The translations under genes and the position numbers were made by a program. A DNA stretch of 64,000 bases from Clostridia bacterium (GTDB lineage: Bacteria > Bacillota_A > Clostridia > TANB77 > CAG-508): contig JAAVZD010000017.1 of the NCBI GenBank assembly GCA_022791475.1, positions 1-64,000 of the forward strand. The letters run 5' to 3'. Every line of letters starts with the position of its first letter. Position 1 is the first letter of the stretch. The notes under the pieces were generated by a model. It was not told where the DNA came from. It was given only the letters and a program-made list of their open reading frames with translations, and made no database searches. This document shows, in pieces, positions 8,873 to 17,983 of this stretch.

Positions 8873-10051
8873 ATGATAAACAGAGCAATAATAATAGTTT
8901 TAGACGGTTTTGGTGTAGGAGAACTTCCAGATGCAAATGTTTATGGCGACGAAGGAAGCAATACCTTAAAAGGAATATATGAAACATGTAAACCACATTT
9001 ACCTAACATGAAAAAAATAGGGCTTTATAATATTGAAAATATAGGAATATCTGAAAAAGAAGATGAGCCAATTGGAGCATTTGGAAAACTTGCAGAAAAA
9101 TCAGTAGGAAAAAACAGCCCAGTAGGGCATTGGGAAATAGCAGGAGCTATAACTTCACCAGGTTTCACAACATATCCAAATGCATTTCCAAAAGAAATGA
9201 TACAAGAATTTATACAAAAAACAGGAATAAAAGGAATATTATGCAATGAAGTAGGCTCAGGAACAGAAATACTAAAACGTTTTGGCGAAGAGCATATAAA
9301 AACAGGAAAACCAATAATATATACATCAGCAGACAGTGTATTCCAAATAGCAGCACATGAAGATATAATACCATTACAAAAACTATATGAAATGTGTAAA
9401 ATAGCAAGAAAAATATTAGATAAAGCAGAGTATAATGTAGGAACAGTAATAGCGAGGCCATTTGTAGGAACTACAAGTAAGAACTTTACACGAACATATA
9501 ACAGAAAAGATTTTGAAAGCAATACCTTTGGAAAAACAATGTTAGATGTTATATCAAAATCAGGCAAAGATGTAATATCAATAGGAAAAATAGAAGATTT
9601 ATTTACTATGAGAGGAATAACTAAAAATTATCATACAGAAGGAAATGAAGACGGAATAGAAAAAACAATAAACGAAATAAAAAAAGATACACAAGGGTTA
9701 ATCTTCACAAACTTAGTAGATTTTGACATGCTATATGGACATAGAAACAATGTAGAAGGCTATAGCAAAGCACTAGAATACTTTGACAGCAAACTACCAG
9801 AAATAATAGAAAATATGAAACAAACAGATATGCTAATAATAACGGCAGACCACGGAAATGACCCAACAACCCCAAGTACAGACCATTCAAGAGAATATAT
9901 ACCAATGTTAGTATATGGAAAAGAAATAAAAGAAAACATAAATATAGGAATACGAGATACTTATGCAGACATATCAGCTACAATATTAGACATATTAGAA
10001 ATACCAAAATTAGAAGCAGGCAAAAGTTTTAAACAAAAAATATTGAAATAA
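8873..10051 (+). CDS. deoB: Phosphopentomutase
   Basis: Interconverts ribose or deoxyribose 1-phosphate and 5-phosphate in nucleoside salvage. It is an alkaline-phosphatase-superfamily enzyme with two metal ions. The N-terminus VLDGFGVGELPDA supplies the first metal Asp. SPVGHWEIAG is the substrate and metal region, ARPFVGT is a conserved family block, and TADHGNDPTTPSTDHSREYIPML carries the C-terminal Asp/His metal ligands. Length 392 aa is typical. AAGGAG lies 8 nt before the ATG. It has a repeat element upstream and a 30-bp-arm palindrome downstream, so it is probably monocistronic. Confidence 0.96.
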   Translation: MINRAIIIVLDGFGVGELPDANVYGDEGSNTLKGIYETCKPHLPNMKKIGLYNIENIGISEKEDEPIGAFGKLAEKSVGKNSPVGHWEIAGAITSPGFTTYPNAFPKEMIQEFIQKTGIKGILCNEVGSGTEILKRFGEEHIKTGKPIIYTSADSVFQIAAHEDIIPLQKLYEMCKIARKILDKAEYNVGTVIARPFVGTTSKNFTRTYNRKDFESNTFGKTMLDVISKSGKDVISIGKIEDLFTMRGITKNYHTEGNEDGIEKTINEIKKDTQGLIFTNLVDFDMLYGHRNNVEGYSKALEYFDSKLPEIIENMKQTDMLIITADHGNDPTTPSTDHSREYIPMLVYGKEIKENINIGIRDTYADISATILDILEIPKLEAGKSFKQKILK

Positions 10052-10130
10052 ATGAGTCAAAAGGGACGGGGTAAAATGACATAACTTTAAAAATAAAGTG
10101 TGTCATTTTACCCCGTCCCTTTTGGCTCAT
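10052..10130 (+). repeat. 79-bp palindrome with 30-bp arms between convergent genes
   Basis: Left arm 10052-10081 and right arm 10101-10130 are inverted copies with one mismatch (core AAAAGGGACGGGGTAAAATG). It starts at the end of deoB and ends 1 nt before the end of the HNH gene, so it can act as a bidirectional terminator. The GGGACGG core resembles the ends of family A. Confidence 0.85.
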
Positions 10131-10131
10131 T

Positions 10132-10770
10132 TTAATCTAGTTCTACATTTTCAACAACAATTGTAGGTAAAGTATCAATAGAATTATTTTTAGCAAATAA
10201 TAAGACATTAAAGCCAGCTAAAAGTTTGAAGTTCCTATCTACAATAATTGGCCGAATTATGCGCCCATACTTTTTATAATTCTTTTCAACTTTTTTATAA
10301 GTTTTACCATTAATACCTTTACCCATAAAGAAATAAACAGTTATTTTTTCAGCTTTCTGCTCAGAAATCCATTCTTTTGGAATTATAGGTCCATACCACT
10401 TCATAAAAATATGATTATGAAGTGAAATATCCCGATAAAATTCTTTTTTCTTTTCATCATCTGAAATAGAAGAGAAATAAACAAATTGTTCTTCTGTCAT
10501 ATTGGTTTTGCCGTTATTACAACCTGAACAACAAATAGCTAAATTGTCAGGAATTGTTGGACCACCAAAGTCTCTAGGATATAAATGGTCTAAAGTAGAT
10601 TTCTCCCGAGAAATAGGCTTACCACAATAATAACATTTTGAACAATCTTTTAGAGCATATGTTAAATCATACATTAAATCTTCAAAGCAAAATTTGTGAA
10701 TATACAAAGTATCATCTTTAACTTCTGCAATATCTTCATAAGAATAATTTTCTGGCAATGGAATTTTCAT
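10132..10770 (-). CDS. HNH endonuclease with ParB-like C-terminal segment (212 aa)
   Basis: The start at 10770 is chosen because AAAGGAG lies 9 nt upstream. Residues about 47-100 form an HNH/treble-clef fold: CYYCGK, LDHLYPRDFGG with the catalytic His, and CCSGCNNGKTN, giving CxxC pairs for zinc. The last 40 residues (RPIIVDRNFKLLAGFNVLLFAKN) resemble the substrate loop of ParB/Srx-type domains. It has its own promoter and sits alone on the minus strand. It contains three in-frame CGG codons (SREKST, FYRDIS, IIRPII), all at plausible Arg positions, unlike neighbouring housekeeping genes. A mobile or defence-type gene is likely; its target is unknown. Confidence 0.8.
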   Translation of the reverse strand: MKIPLPENYSYEDIAEVKDDTLYIHKFCFEDLMYDLTYALKDCSKCYYCGKPISREKSTLDHLYPRDFGGPTIPDNLAICCSGCNNGKTNMTEEQFVYFSSISDDEKKKEFYRDISLHNHIFMKWYGPIIPKEWISEQKAEKITVYFFMGKGINGKTYKKVEKNYKKYGRIIRPIIVDRNFKLLAGFNVLLFAKNNSIDTLPTIVVENVELD

Positions 10771-10809
10771 TTGAACAACTCCTTTCAAAAACAGTTAATA
10801 GTTATAAAT

Positions 10810-10838
10810 ATAATAATATGAAAATGGTAATATGTCAA
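10810..10838 (-). promoter_or_regulatory. Promoter of the HNH gene
   Basis: On the minus strand, TTGACA (10838-10833), 17 nt, TATTAT (10815-10810). Confidence 0.6.
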
Positions 10839-10895
10839 CTTTAAATTAAGAGTAAGTAAAAATATTATTAACATACAAATAAAGTCGTTAAAACC

Positions 10896-10950
10896 TTGAC
10901 AAATAAGCAGAAAACATATAAAATTAGCCTGTAGAAAAGTATGGTATAAT
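10896..10950 (+). promoter_or_regulatory. Promoter region of the glycan locus
   Basis: TTGACA (10896-10901), 17 nt, TAAAAT (10919-10924). A second extended -10 element, TGGTATAAT, ends at 10950. The first glycosyltransferase starts 46 nt later. No equally strong promoter was noticed until about 38 kb, so this probably drives most of the operon. Confidence 0.6.
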
Positions 10951-10996
10951 TTAAACAAAATAAGTATGAAATAAATATAGAAAGAAGGGCAAAAAG

Positions 10997-12811
10997 ATGA
11001 ATTTTAGGCTTAAATTCAGTGTATTAATAGAATTTTATAAAAAAAATGGAATAAAAAATACTATAAATAAAATATTAAAAAAACTAAGTGCACCTTCTGG
11101 TCAAAAAAGATTGCAAAAAGAAGAAAACAAAAATTATAAATTATGGATAAAAAATAACGAACCAAATAAAGAAGAACTAGAAAAACAAAGAGAATATAAA
11201 TTTGAATATGAACCTAAAATTAGTATTATAGTTCCAATGTATAATACTAAAGAAAAATACCTAGAAGAATTGTTAGAAAGTATAATAGGACAAACATATT
11301 CAAATTGGGAACTATGTATAGCAGATGGAAGCCCAGAACAGCTAGAGTATGTAAAAAGATTAGTAAATCAAGATAAAAGAATAAAATATAAATTTTTAAA
11401 TGGAAATAGAGGAATTGCAGAAAATTCAAATGAAGCTTTAAAATTAGCTACAGGTGATTATATAGCACTTTTAGATCATGATGATATTTTGCCTATATTT
11501 TGTTTGTATGAAGTAGTAAAAGTAATAAATGAAGATAAAGAAGCAGAATTTATATATACAGATGAAGATAAACTTTGGGAGAAAAAAGAAAATAGAGTAA
11601 GCCCACACTTTAAACAAGATTTTGCACCAGATACACTAATGAGTTATAATTATATTTGCCATTTTTCTATATTTAAGAAAGGTTTGATGGATAAATTAAA
11701 AGGCTTTAATAAAGAATTTGATGGAAGCCAAGACTATGATCTAATATTAAGAGCAACTGAACAGGCAAATAGAATAGTGCATATACCTAAAATATTATAT
11801 CATTGGAGAATGAATGTAGATTCAGTAGCATTAGCTTCTAATACGAAAACTTATGCATATGACGCAGCAAAAAAAGCAATATTACAGCACTTAGAAAGAA
11901 TGGGAACAAAGGCAAAGGTAGAAGATAGCAAAACTCTAGGAATGTATAAAGTTGAATATGAAGTTGAAAATGAACCAAAAATATCGATAATAATACCAAA
12001 TATGGATCATAAAAGAGATTTAAAAAGATGTATAAGATCAATACTTCAAAAATCAACATATAAAAATTATGAAATAATTATAGTAGAAAATAATAGTAAA
12101 ACAAAAGAAATATTTAAATATTATGATAAATTAAAAGAAAATTCAAAAATAAAAATATTAGAGTATAAAGAGAAAGAATTCAATTATTCTAAAATAAATA
12201 ATTTTGGTGTTAAAAATTCAAAAGGACAATACATAGTTTTACTAAATAATGATACAAAAATAATAACACAAAACTGGATGGAATTAATGCTTGGAAATTG
12301 TCAAAGAAAAGATGTAGGAATAGTTGGAGCAAAACTTCTATATCCAAATGGAAAAATACAACACATGGGTATAGTTTTAGGAGTTACTGGAGTTGCAGGG
12401 CATGTAAATTTAGGATTAGATTCAAAAGTTTCAGGATATATGGGAAGAAATACAATAACACAAAACTATAATGCAGTAACAGGTGCAATGCTTATGATAT
12501 CAAGAGAAGACTATTTTGCAGTTAATGGATTAGATGAAAATATGCCAGTATCTTATAATGATGTTGATTTATGCCTTAAAATAAGGCAATTAGGTAAAGT
12601 AGTTGTAGTAAACTCACTAGTTAAAGCATATCACTATGAATCTAAAACAAGAGGATATGAAATAAGTAAAGAAAAAATAAAAAGGTTAGAAGAAGACAGT
12701 AAAAAATTAAAGAATAAATGGAAGGACGTTTTTGAAAAAGAAGACCAATATTTTAGTCCAAATCTTAGACATGATACATGTATTATAAAAATAAATCCAG
12801 AAAAAGTATAA
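10997..12811 (+). CDS. Two-domain GT2 glycosyltransferase (604 aa)
   Basis: Two GT-A (family GT2) catalytic domains in tandem after a basic N-terminal region. Domain 1 (about 75-300): ISIIVPMYNT, LLDHDDILP as the DxD-type metal site, and DGSQDYDLILRA. Domain 2 (about 325-570): ISIIIPNMDH, VLLNNDTKI and SYNDVDLCLKIRQLG. Proteins of this layout build O-antigen-like or rhamnan backbones at the cytoplasmic face. It opens the locus, 15 nt ahead of the ABC exporter permease, and is paralogous to the gene at 26056. The sugar specificity cannot be read from sequence. Confidence 0.88.
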   Translation: MNFRLKFSVLIEFYKKNGIKNTINKILKKLSAPSGQKRLQKEENKNYKLWIKNNEPNKEELEKQREYKFEYEPKISIIVPMYNTKEKYLEELLESIIGQTYSNWELCIADGSPEQLEYVKRLVNQDKRIKYKFLNGNRGIAENSNEALKLATGDYIALLDHDDILPIFCLYEVVKVINEDKEAEFIYTDEDKLWEKKENRVSPHFKQDFAPDTLMSYNYICHFSIFKKGLMDKLKGFNKEFDGSQDYDLILRATEQANRIVHIPKILYHWRMNVDSVALASNTKTYAYDAAKKAILQHLERMGTKAKVEDSKTLGMYKVEYEVENEPKISIIIPNMDHKRDLKRCIRSILQKSTYKNYEIIIVENNSKTKEIFKYYDKLKENSKIKILEYKEKEFNYSKINNFGVKNSKGQYIVLLNNDTKIITQNWMELMLGNCQRKDVGIVGAKLLYPNGKIQHMGIVLGVTGVAGHVNLGLDSKVSGYMGRNTITQNYNAVTGAMLMISREDYFAVNGLDENMPVSYNDVDLCLKIRQLGKVVVVNSLVKAYHYESKTRGYEISKEKIKRLEEDSKKLKNKWKDVFEKEDQYFSPNLRHDTCIIKINPEKV

Positions 12812-12826
12812 AAAAGGAGAGCATAA

Positions 12827-13621
12827 ATGGAATATTTAAAAACATTATGGAAAAACAAAAAGTTAGTATGTCAATTAGGGAAAAGCGATTTTAAAAATAG
12901 ATTTGCTAGCACAAGTTTAGGAACCATATGGGGGTTTTTGCAACCATTTATATTTATGATAACTTATGTAATAGTATTTGAATATATATTAAAAACAAGA
13001 AGCAGTGGAGAATATCCTTATGCAGTATGGTTTGTACCAGGTTTAGCAATGTGGCAAACAGTAAATGACATGATATTATCAGCAAGTGGATCTATAAGAG
13101 CGTATAGTTATTTAGTAAAAAAAGTAGTATTCCCAGTAGATGTAATACCAAATATATCAATTATAGCATCAAGTTTTGTAGGAATATTCTTATTTATAGT
13201 AGCAATAATAGTATCAGCTATATATGGGTACTTTCCCAATATATTAATTCTTATATATATAATATTTGCAATGTTTTGTTTTGTTACAGCATTTACAAGG
13301 TTTACATCAGCAATAACAACAATAGTACCAGACTTTGGAAATCTACTTGGAATAGCAATGCAATTATTTTTCTGGTTTACACCAATAATATGGAACTTAA
13401 GTATGTTAAGTGAACATCAAACATTACTAAAAATACTACAAGGTATGCCATTTACATATTTAGTAACAGGAATGAGGCAAGTATTTATAAATGAAACTAA
13501 TATAATAACAGGTAACTATGGAATATACACAATAGTATTCTGGGTAATAACAACTATACTATTTATATGGGGAAACAATGTATTTAAAAGAAATAAAAAA
13601 GATTTCGCAGATGTACTTTAA
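12827..13621 (+). CDS. ABC-2 polysaccharide export permease, Wzm type
   Basis: 264 aa with about six membrane helices and the ABC-2 pattern: an amphipathic N-terminal segment (KSDFKNRFASTSLGTIWGFLQP), AVWFVPGLAMWQTVNDMI, and FWFTPIIWNL. With the ATPase at 13728 it forms an O-antigen or teichoic-acid-type exporter that moves lipid-linked glycan across the membrane. GGAG lies 9 nt before the ATG. The 106-nt gap to the ATPase holds no gene. Confidence 0.92.
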   Translation: MEYLKTLWKNKKLVCQLGKSDFKNRFASTSLGTIWGFLQPFIFMITYVIVFEYILKTRSSGEYPYAVWFVPGLAMWQTVNDMILSASGSIRAYSYLVKKVVFPVDVIPNISIIASSFVGIFLFIVAIIVSAIYGYFPNILILIYIIFAMFCFVTAFTRFTSAITTIVPDFGNLLGIAMQLFFWFTPIIWNLSMLSEHQTLLKILQGMPFTYLVTGMRQVFINETNIITGNYGIYTIVFWVITTILFIWGNNVFKRNKKDFADVL

Positions 13622-13727
13622 TAATAGAAACACCCTATGTGGGATATTTCGTAATCCTTAAAGAAATTACTTTAAGAAAAGATGCGTCCCAATAAAAACT
13701 TAAACAAGATAGAAAAGAAGAGGAAAT

Positions 13728-14957
13728 ATGGAAAATATTATAGAGATTAAAAACTTAACAAAAAGTTATAAAATGTATAAGAGCAAACAAGCAAAACTTA
13801 TAGAAGCTATTTTTCCAAAAATCAATAAGCACACAGAGTTTAAAGCACTAAATAACATGAATTTAAATGTAAATAAAGGAGAAGTGTTAGGAATACTTGG
13901 AAAAAATGGAGCTGGTAAATCTACTCTTTTAAAAATAATAACAGGAGTAGTAGTACCAAATTCAGGCAATATAAAAATAAATGGAAGAATAAGTTCACTT
14001 CTAGAATTAGGTACAGCATTTAACATGGAATTAACAGGAGAAGAAAATATATACCAACATGGACAAGTTATGGGAATGACAAAAGAAGAAGTAGAAAATA
14101 AAAAACAAGAAATAATTGATTTTGCAGACATAGGAGATCATTTATACCAACCAGTAAAAACATATTCATCAGGAATGTTTGCAAGGCTAGCATTTGCATG
14201 TGCAATAAATGTTGATCCTGATATCTTAATAGTAGACGAAGTATTGTCAGTAGGAGATATGGCCTTCCAATTAAAATGTTTTAAAAAATTTGAAGAATTT
14301 AAAAAGAAAGGAAAGACAATATTATTTGTAACACATAATATAAGTGATATTATAAGAAACTGTACAAGAACAATTATTTTAAAAGAAGGAGAAAAGATAT
14401 TTGACGGAAATGTAAAAGAAGGTGTTGAATTATATAAAAAAATAATCGTTGGTATAGAGGAAACAGAAGAAATTAAAAAATCAGAAAATGATACCCTTAT
14501 AACATATGGAAATGGAAAAGCACAAATTATAGACTATAAAATAATAAATTCAAATAATCAAGAAATAAAAGTATTTGAAAATGATGAAGAAGTAACAATA
14601 AGACTGAAAATAAAATTTAATGAAGATATAAAAGAACCAATATTTGCAGTAGCAATAAAAGATTTTAAAGGATTAGAATTAATATCAACAAATACAATGG
14701 TTGAATACAAAGAAACAGGAAACTATAAAAAAGGTGAAGAGGCAATAGTAGAATTTACACAAACAATTCCTTTAACCCCAAATAAATATGCAATTTCTTT
14801 TGGCTGTACAAAAATAAATGAAAAAGGTGAATTAGAAGTATATGATAGAAAATATGATGCTATACTTATAGAATTAATGTCTAAGAAAGCTATAGGAGGA
14901 ATTGTAGAAATGAAAACAAAAATAAATATAAGTAAAGAGGAGGAAAATGTTAGATAA
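13728..14957 (+). CDS. ABC exporter ATPase with C-terminal glycan-recognition domain, Wzt type
   Basis: The nucleotide-binding domain spans about residues 1-240: Walker A GKNGAGKST, signature YSSGMFARLAFA, Walker B ILIVDEVLSVGD and the H-loop VTHN. It has the short LGTAFNMELTGEENI region of polysaccharide exporters. Residues about 260-395 form a beta-rich Wzt-C-like domain (KAQIIDYKIIN through DRKYDAILIELMS). In known systems this domain reads the terminal cap of the glycan, often a methyl group; the two methyltransferases downstream fit such a cap. Confidence 0.92.
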   Translation: MENIIEIKNLTKSYKMYKSKQAKLIEAIFPKINKHTEFKALNNMNLNVNKGEVLGILGKNGAGKSTLLKIITGVVVPNSGNIKINGRISSLLELGTAFNMELTGEENIYQHGQVMGMTKEEVENKKQEIIDFADIGDHLYQPVKTYSSGMFARLAFACAINVDPDILIVDEVLSVGDMAFQLKCFKKFEEFKKKGKTILFVTHNISDIIRNCTRTIILKEGEKIFDGNVKEGVELYKKIIVGIEETEEIKKSENDTLITYGNGKAQIIDYKIINSNNQEIKVFENDEEVTIRLKIKFNEDIKEPIFAVAIKDFKGLELISTNTMVEYKETGNYKKGEEAIVEFTQTIPLTPNKYAISFGCTKINEKGELEVYDRKYDAILIELMSKKAIGGIVEMKTKINISKEEENVR

Positions 14958-14976
14958 ATCTAGCATACATAAATAA
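14947..14976 (+). CDS. Possible 9-codon coupling mini-ORF
   Basis: ATG at 14947 follows GAGGAGG at 3-4 nt, reads MLDKSSIHK and stops at TAA (14974-14976), whose last base starts the ATG of the next gene (TAATG). The downstream gene has no ribosome site of its own, so this short ORF may deliver ribosomes to it. It overlaps the end of the ATPase gene in another frame. Confidence 0.35.
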   Translation: MLDKSSIHK

Positions 14977-16823
14977 TGGAATTGTTAAAAATAATACTTG
15001 TAGTGCTATATACAATATATATGTATTATAGAACAGGAGTGCTTTTAAAAAAGATAATTGATAGTAATAATATTAAACTAGGTACTACTATTTTATATGG
15101 TTTTATTCTAACATTTGCAATATTTGAAACAGTAAATATACCATTTATTTTAATAGGAAAAAATACTACTAAGGTAGTTTATTTAATATTTTTAATGTTA
15201 AATTTATTATATGTAATATTATCATATTTAATAAAACCTAAAATAAAAAAATATAACTTTATTCAAAATGTAAAAGTTATAAAGCCTAAAATTAATGTGG
15301 AAACAATATTTTATGTACTTACTATAATTATAATAATATTTCAAATAATAAATTCTAGTATGTTATTTAAACAAGATGCAGATGACTCCTTTTATATAAG
15401 TTGGGCTAATGAAGCTAAAGAATTAGACTCAATGTATGATAAATATCCAAATACAGGATTAGAAGGAACATCATTTGATTATAAATATTTATTAAATACA
15501 TGGGAAATGTATGGAGGTTTCACAGCAAGAATGTTTAATATGAACACGCCAACACTATTTCATACAGCATATCAAATAATATATATAATAATTTCTTATA
15601 TAGCATATTATCTGGTTTTGAAAAAAGTGCTAAATAATAAAAATACATCAATAGCTTTATTTATTTTAACAATAATATTCTTATTTAGTGGAGTAAGTGT
15701 AAGATTTAAAGGAATGTTCTTGTTAGGTAGAATTTATCAAGGAAAATCTATTTTATTAAATATAATTATACCATTTGTAATGTATGAATTTTTGAATTAT
15801 CCAAAAATACAAAAAGAAAATTACATAGTATTGATTTTTACATATATTTCAGCTATTTCTTTCAACCCAATAACAATATGGTTACTATCATTAGTATATG
15901 GAATATTTCTGCTTACAATGCTGATAAAAAGGAACTTTAAAGTTTTTGGCAAAAGTTTAATAACATTATTACCTATAATATTTATTAGTGCTATATATAT
16001 ACTAATTATATTAACAAAAGGTACAAATATAAAAGAAATAACAAGTACAGAATTGTTTAGTTGGACAGAAACTTTTAAATTGTTTATGAATGAAGGAAAA
16101 ATAATATTTTTAATGTATATAATATCCTTTATTATTGTATTAATAAAAGGAAATGAAAAACAAAGATTAATAAGTATATATTTCACTGTACTAGTTTGTT
16201 TATTTGTTATAAACCCAGTTCTAAAAAACGTATATATAAAAGTAGTAACAACAGCAACATATTGGAGACTTTTTTGGCTTCTTCCAATAGAACTTACAAT
16301 AGCAATTGCAACAACAATTATATATGAAAAGTTAAATTATAAGGCTTTAAAATATATATTTGTAGCTTTTATATTGGTATTAATAGTATTTTCAGGGAAA
16401 TATGCATACAAAGAAGAATTAGGTTTTACAAAACATCAAAACTTTATGAAAATACAGAAATATATAATAGATGAAGCAAACTATATACTAGAAAGTGAAG
16501 AAGAAAATAAGAAAATAGTAACACCATTCGAACCATTACATTCCACATTAATAAGGCAATATACAAGCAAGATAATTTTAATGAATTCAAGAAATATGGA
16601 AAATGAAAAATATGAAAATTATGAGCAAATGTATAGACAAATATATTTTGCACCTGAAGAGAGTTATAACATAGAAACTATATATAAAATGCTATATGAA
16701 TGTGATGTAAACTATATTATTTTACCAAAAACAAAAAGATTGGAAATAACAGATAAGTTCAATTTTTCAGTGGTAAGTGAAAATGAATATGATTATATTA
16801 TAAAAGCAAATGAAAGGAAATAA
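14976..16823 (+). CDS. Polytopic membrane protein, GT-C-like (615 aa)
   Basis: About 12 hydrophobic segments, with a conserved extracytoplasmic loop after helix 4 (KQDADDSFYISWANEAKEL) resembling the Asp-bearing first loop of GT-C glycosyltransferases and of DUF6077-type proteins. The last 120 residues are soluble (ESEEENKKIVTPFEPLHSTLIRQYTSK). Such proteins use polyprenyl-phosphate-linked sugars on the outer face of the membrane. The family call is by architecture; the substrate is unknown. Translation probably depends on coupling to upstream reading, because no ribosome site precedes the ATG at 14976. Confidence 0.7.
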   Translation: MELLKIILVVLYTIYMYYRTGVLLKKIIDSNNIKLGTTILYGFILTFAIFETVNIPFILIGKNTTKVVYLIFLMLNLLYVILSYLIKPKIKKYNFIQNVKVIKPKINVETIFYVLTIIIIIFQIINSSMLFKQDADDSFYISWANEAKELDSMYDKYPNTGLEGTSFDYKYLLNTWEMYGGFTARMFNMNTPTLFHTAYQIIYIIISYIAYYLVLKKVLNNKNTSIALFILTIIFLFSGVSVRFKGMFLLGRIYQGKSILLNIIIPFVMYEFLNYPKIQKENYIVLIFTYISAISFNPITIWLLSLVYGIFLLTMLIKRNFKVFGKSLITLLPIIFISAIYILIILTKGTNIKEITSTELFSWTETFKLFMNEGKIIFLMYIISFIIVLIKGNEKQRLISIYFTVLVCLFVINPVLKNVYIKVVTTATYWRLFWLLPIELTIAIATTIIYEKLNYKALKYIFVAFILVLIVFSGKYAYKEELGFTKHQNFMKIQKYIIDEANYILESEEENKKIVTPFEPLHSTLIRQYTSKIILMNSRNMENEKYENYEQMYRQIYFAPEESYNIETIYKMLYECDVNYIILPKTKRLEITDKFNFSVVSENEYDYIIKANERK

Positions 16824-16828
16824 AATAA

Positions 16829-17944
16829 GTGAAAATAAATTACGATTTTTATAAAGGAGAAGACCTATATTCAGATGGAGATATAGAAAATGAAATTATA
16901 GAATATGCTAAAAAATATAAAAATACTGATGGAATATTTAAAAAAGATATTCGTTGGCCAGTATTTTACCATTTAACCCCAATAAGAAAAAACATATTAA
17001 ATTGGTATCCTTTTAAATATGATAGCGAAGTATTAGAAATAGGGGCTGGAATGGGAGCGATAACAGGTGTACTTTGTGAAAAATGTAAAAGTGTTACATG
17101 TGTAGAACTTTCAAAAAATAGAGCATCTTCAATAGCAGTAAGAAATGAAGATAAAGAAAATTTGGAAATAATAGTAGGCAACCTAAATGATATAGATTTT
17201 AAAGAAAAAAAATTCGATTATATAACATTAATAGGAGTATTTGAATATGCAGCATTATATACAAACACTAAAAACCCATATATAGACTTTTTAAATAATA
17301 TAAAAAAATTATTAAAGCCAAATGGAAAACTATTAATAGCAATTGAAAATAAATTTGGAATGAAATACTTTTTAGGAGCACCAGAAGATCATACAAATAT
17401 AAAATATGATGGAATAACAGGATATATAAACAAAAGAAATGTACAAACATTTGGAAAAAAAGAATTACAAGATATATTAAGTAAATGTGGAATAGGAAAT
17501 ACAAAGTTTTATTATCCATTACCAGATTATAAACTACCATCATTAATATTTTCAGATGAATATTTGCCAACTGAAAAAACAATAGAAAATTATAAACCAT
17601 ATTATTATGAGGGAACAGAAGCAGAATTTGATGAAATAAAAGCATATAAGGAAGTCATTAAAAATGATATGTTTAGCTTTTTTGCAAATTCCTTCTTTAT
17701 AGAAGCATCACAAGAAAACATAGAAACAAAAGTAGATATAGAAAAAGCTAAGCTAATACCAATTAGTAAAATTAGTGAAAAGTTTTATGATAAAGATTAT
17801 TCAAAAGAGTCAAAAGAAAAACAAATAGAAAGTTTGAAAAGAGATAATCAAATATTAAGAGAAAAAATAAATTCAATAGAAGCATCAGGTACATGGAAAA
17901 TAATGGAACCAATAAGAAAAATAAAAGCAAAAACAAAAAAATAA
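16829..17944 (+). CDS. SAM-dependent methyltransferase (371 aa)
   Basis: GTG start, 5 nt after the preceding stop. The class I methyltransferase core spans about residues 60-180: motif I VLEIGAGMGAITG, the acidic CVELSKNRA strand, and LNDIDFKEKKFDYITLIGVFEY. The C-terminus is a short coiled coil ending in SGTWKIMEPIRKIK, a tail often seen on glycan-locus glycosyltransferases and methyltransferases. It probably methylates a sugar of the polymer, perhaps as the chain-end signal for export; this is inferred from the adjacent Wzt-type ATPase. Confidence 0.8.
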   Translation: MKINYDFYKGEDLYSDGDIENEIIEYAKKYKNTDGIFKKDIRWPVFYHLTPIRKNILNWYPFKYDSEVLEIGAGMGAITGVLCEKCKSVTCVELSKNRASSIAVRNEDKENLEIIVGNLNDIDFKEKKFDYITLIGVFEYAALYTNTKNPYIDFLNNIKKLLKPNGKLLIAIENKFGMKYFLGAPEDHTNIKYDGITGYINKRNVQTFGKKELQDILSKCGIGNTKFYYPLPDYKLPSLIFSDEYLPTEKTIENYKPYYYEGTEAEFDEIKAYKEVIKNDMFSFFANSFFIEASQENIETKVDIEKAKLIPISKISEKFYDKDYSKESKEKQIESLKRDNQILREKINSIEASGTWKIMEPIRKIKAKTKK

Positions 17945-17983
17945 TGTAGAAGTACTTAAAATACTAAAAGGTAGGAAAAAAGT

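Noticed and set aside
9430..9490. YNVGTVIARPFVGTTSK in deoB resembles the NVGAIINRPLFEE peptide of the addA repeats
   Set aside because: This block belongs to the conserved phosphopentomutase sequence, and the DNA does not carry the TGTAGGGG...CTTCGAAGAA pattern.
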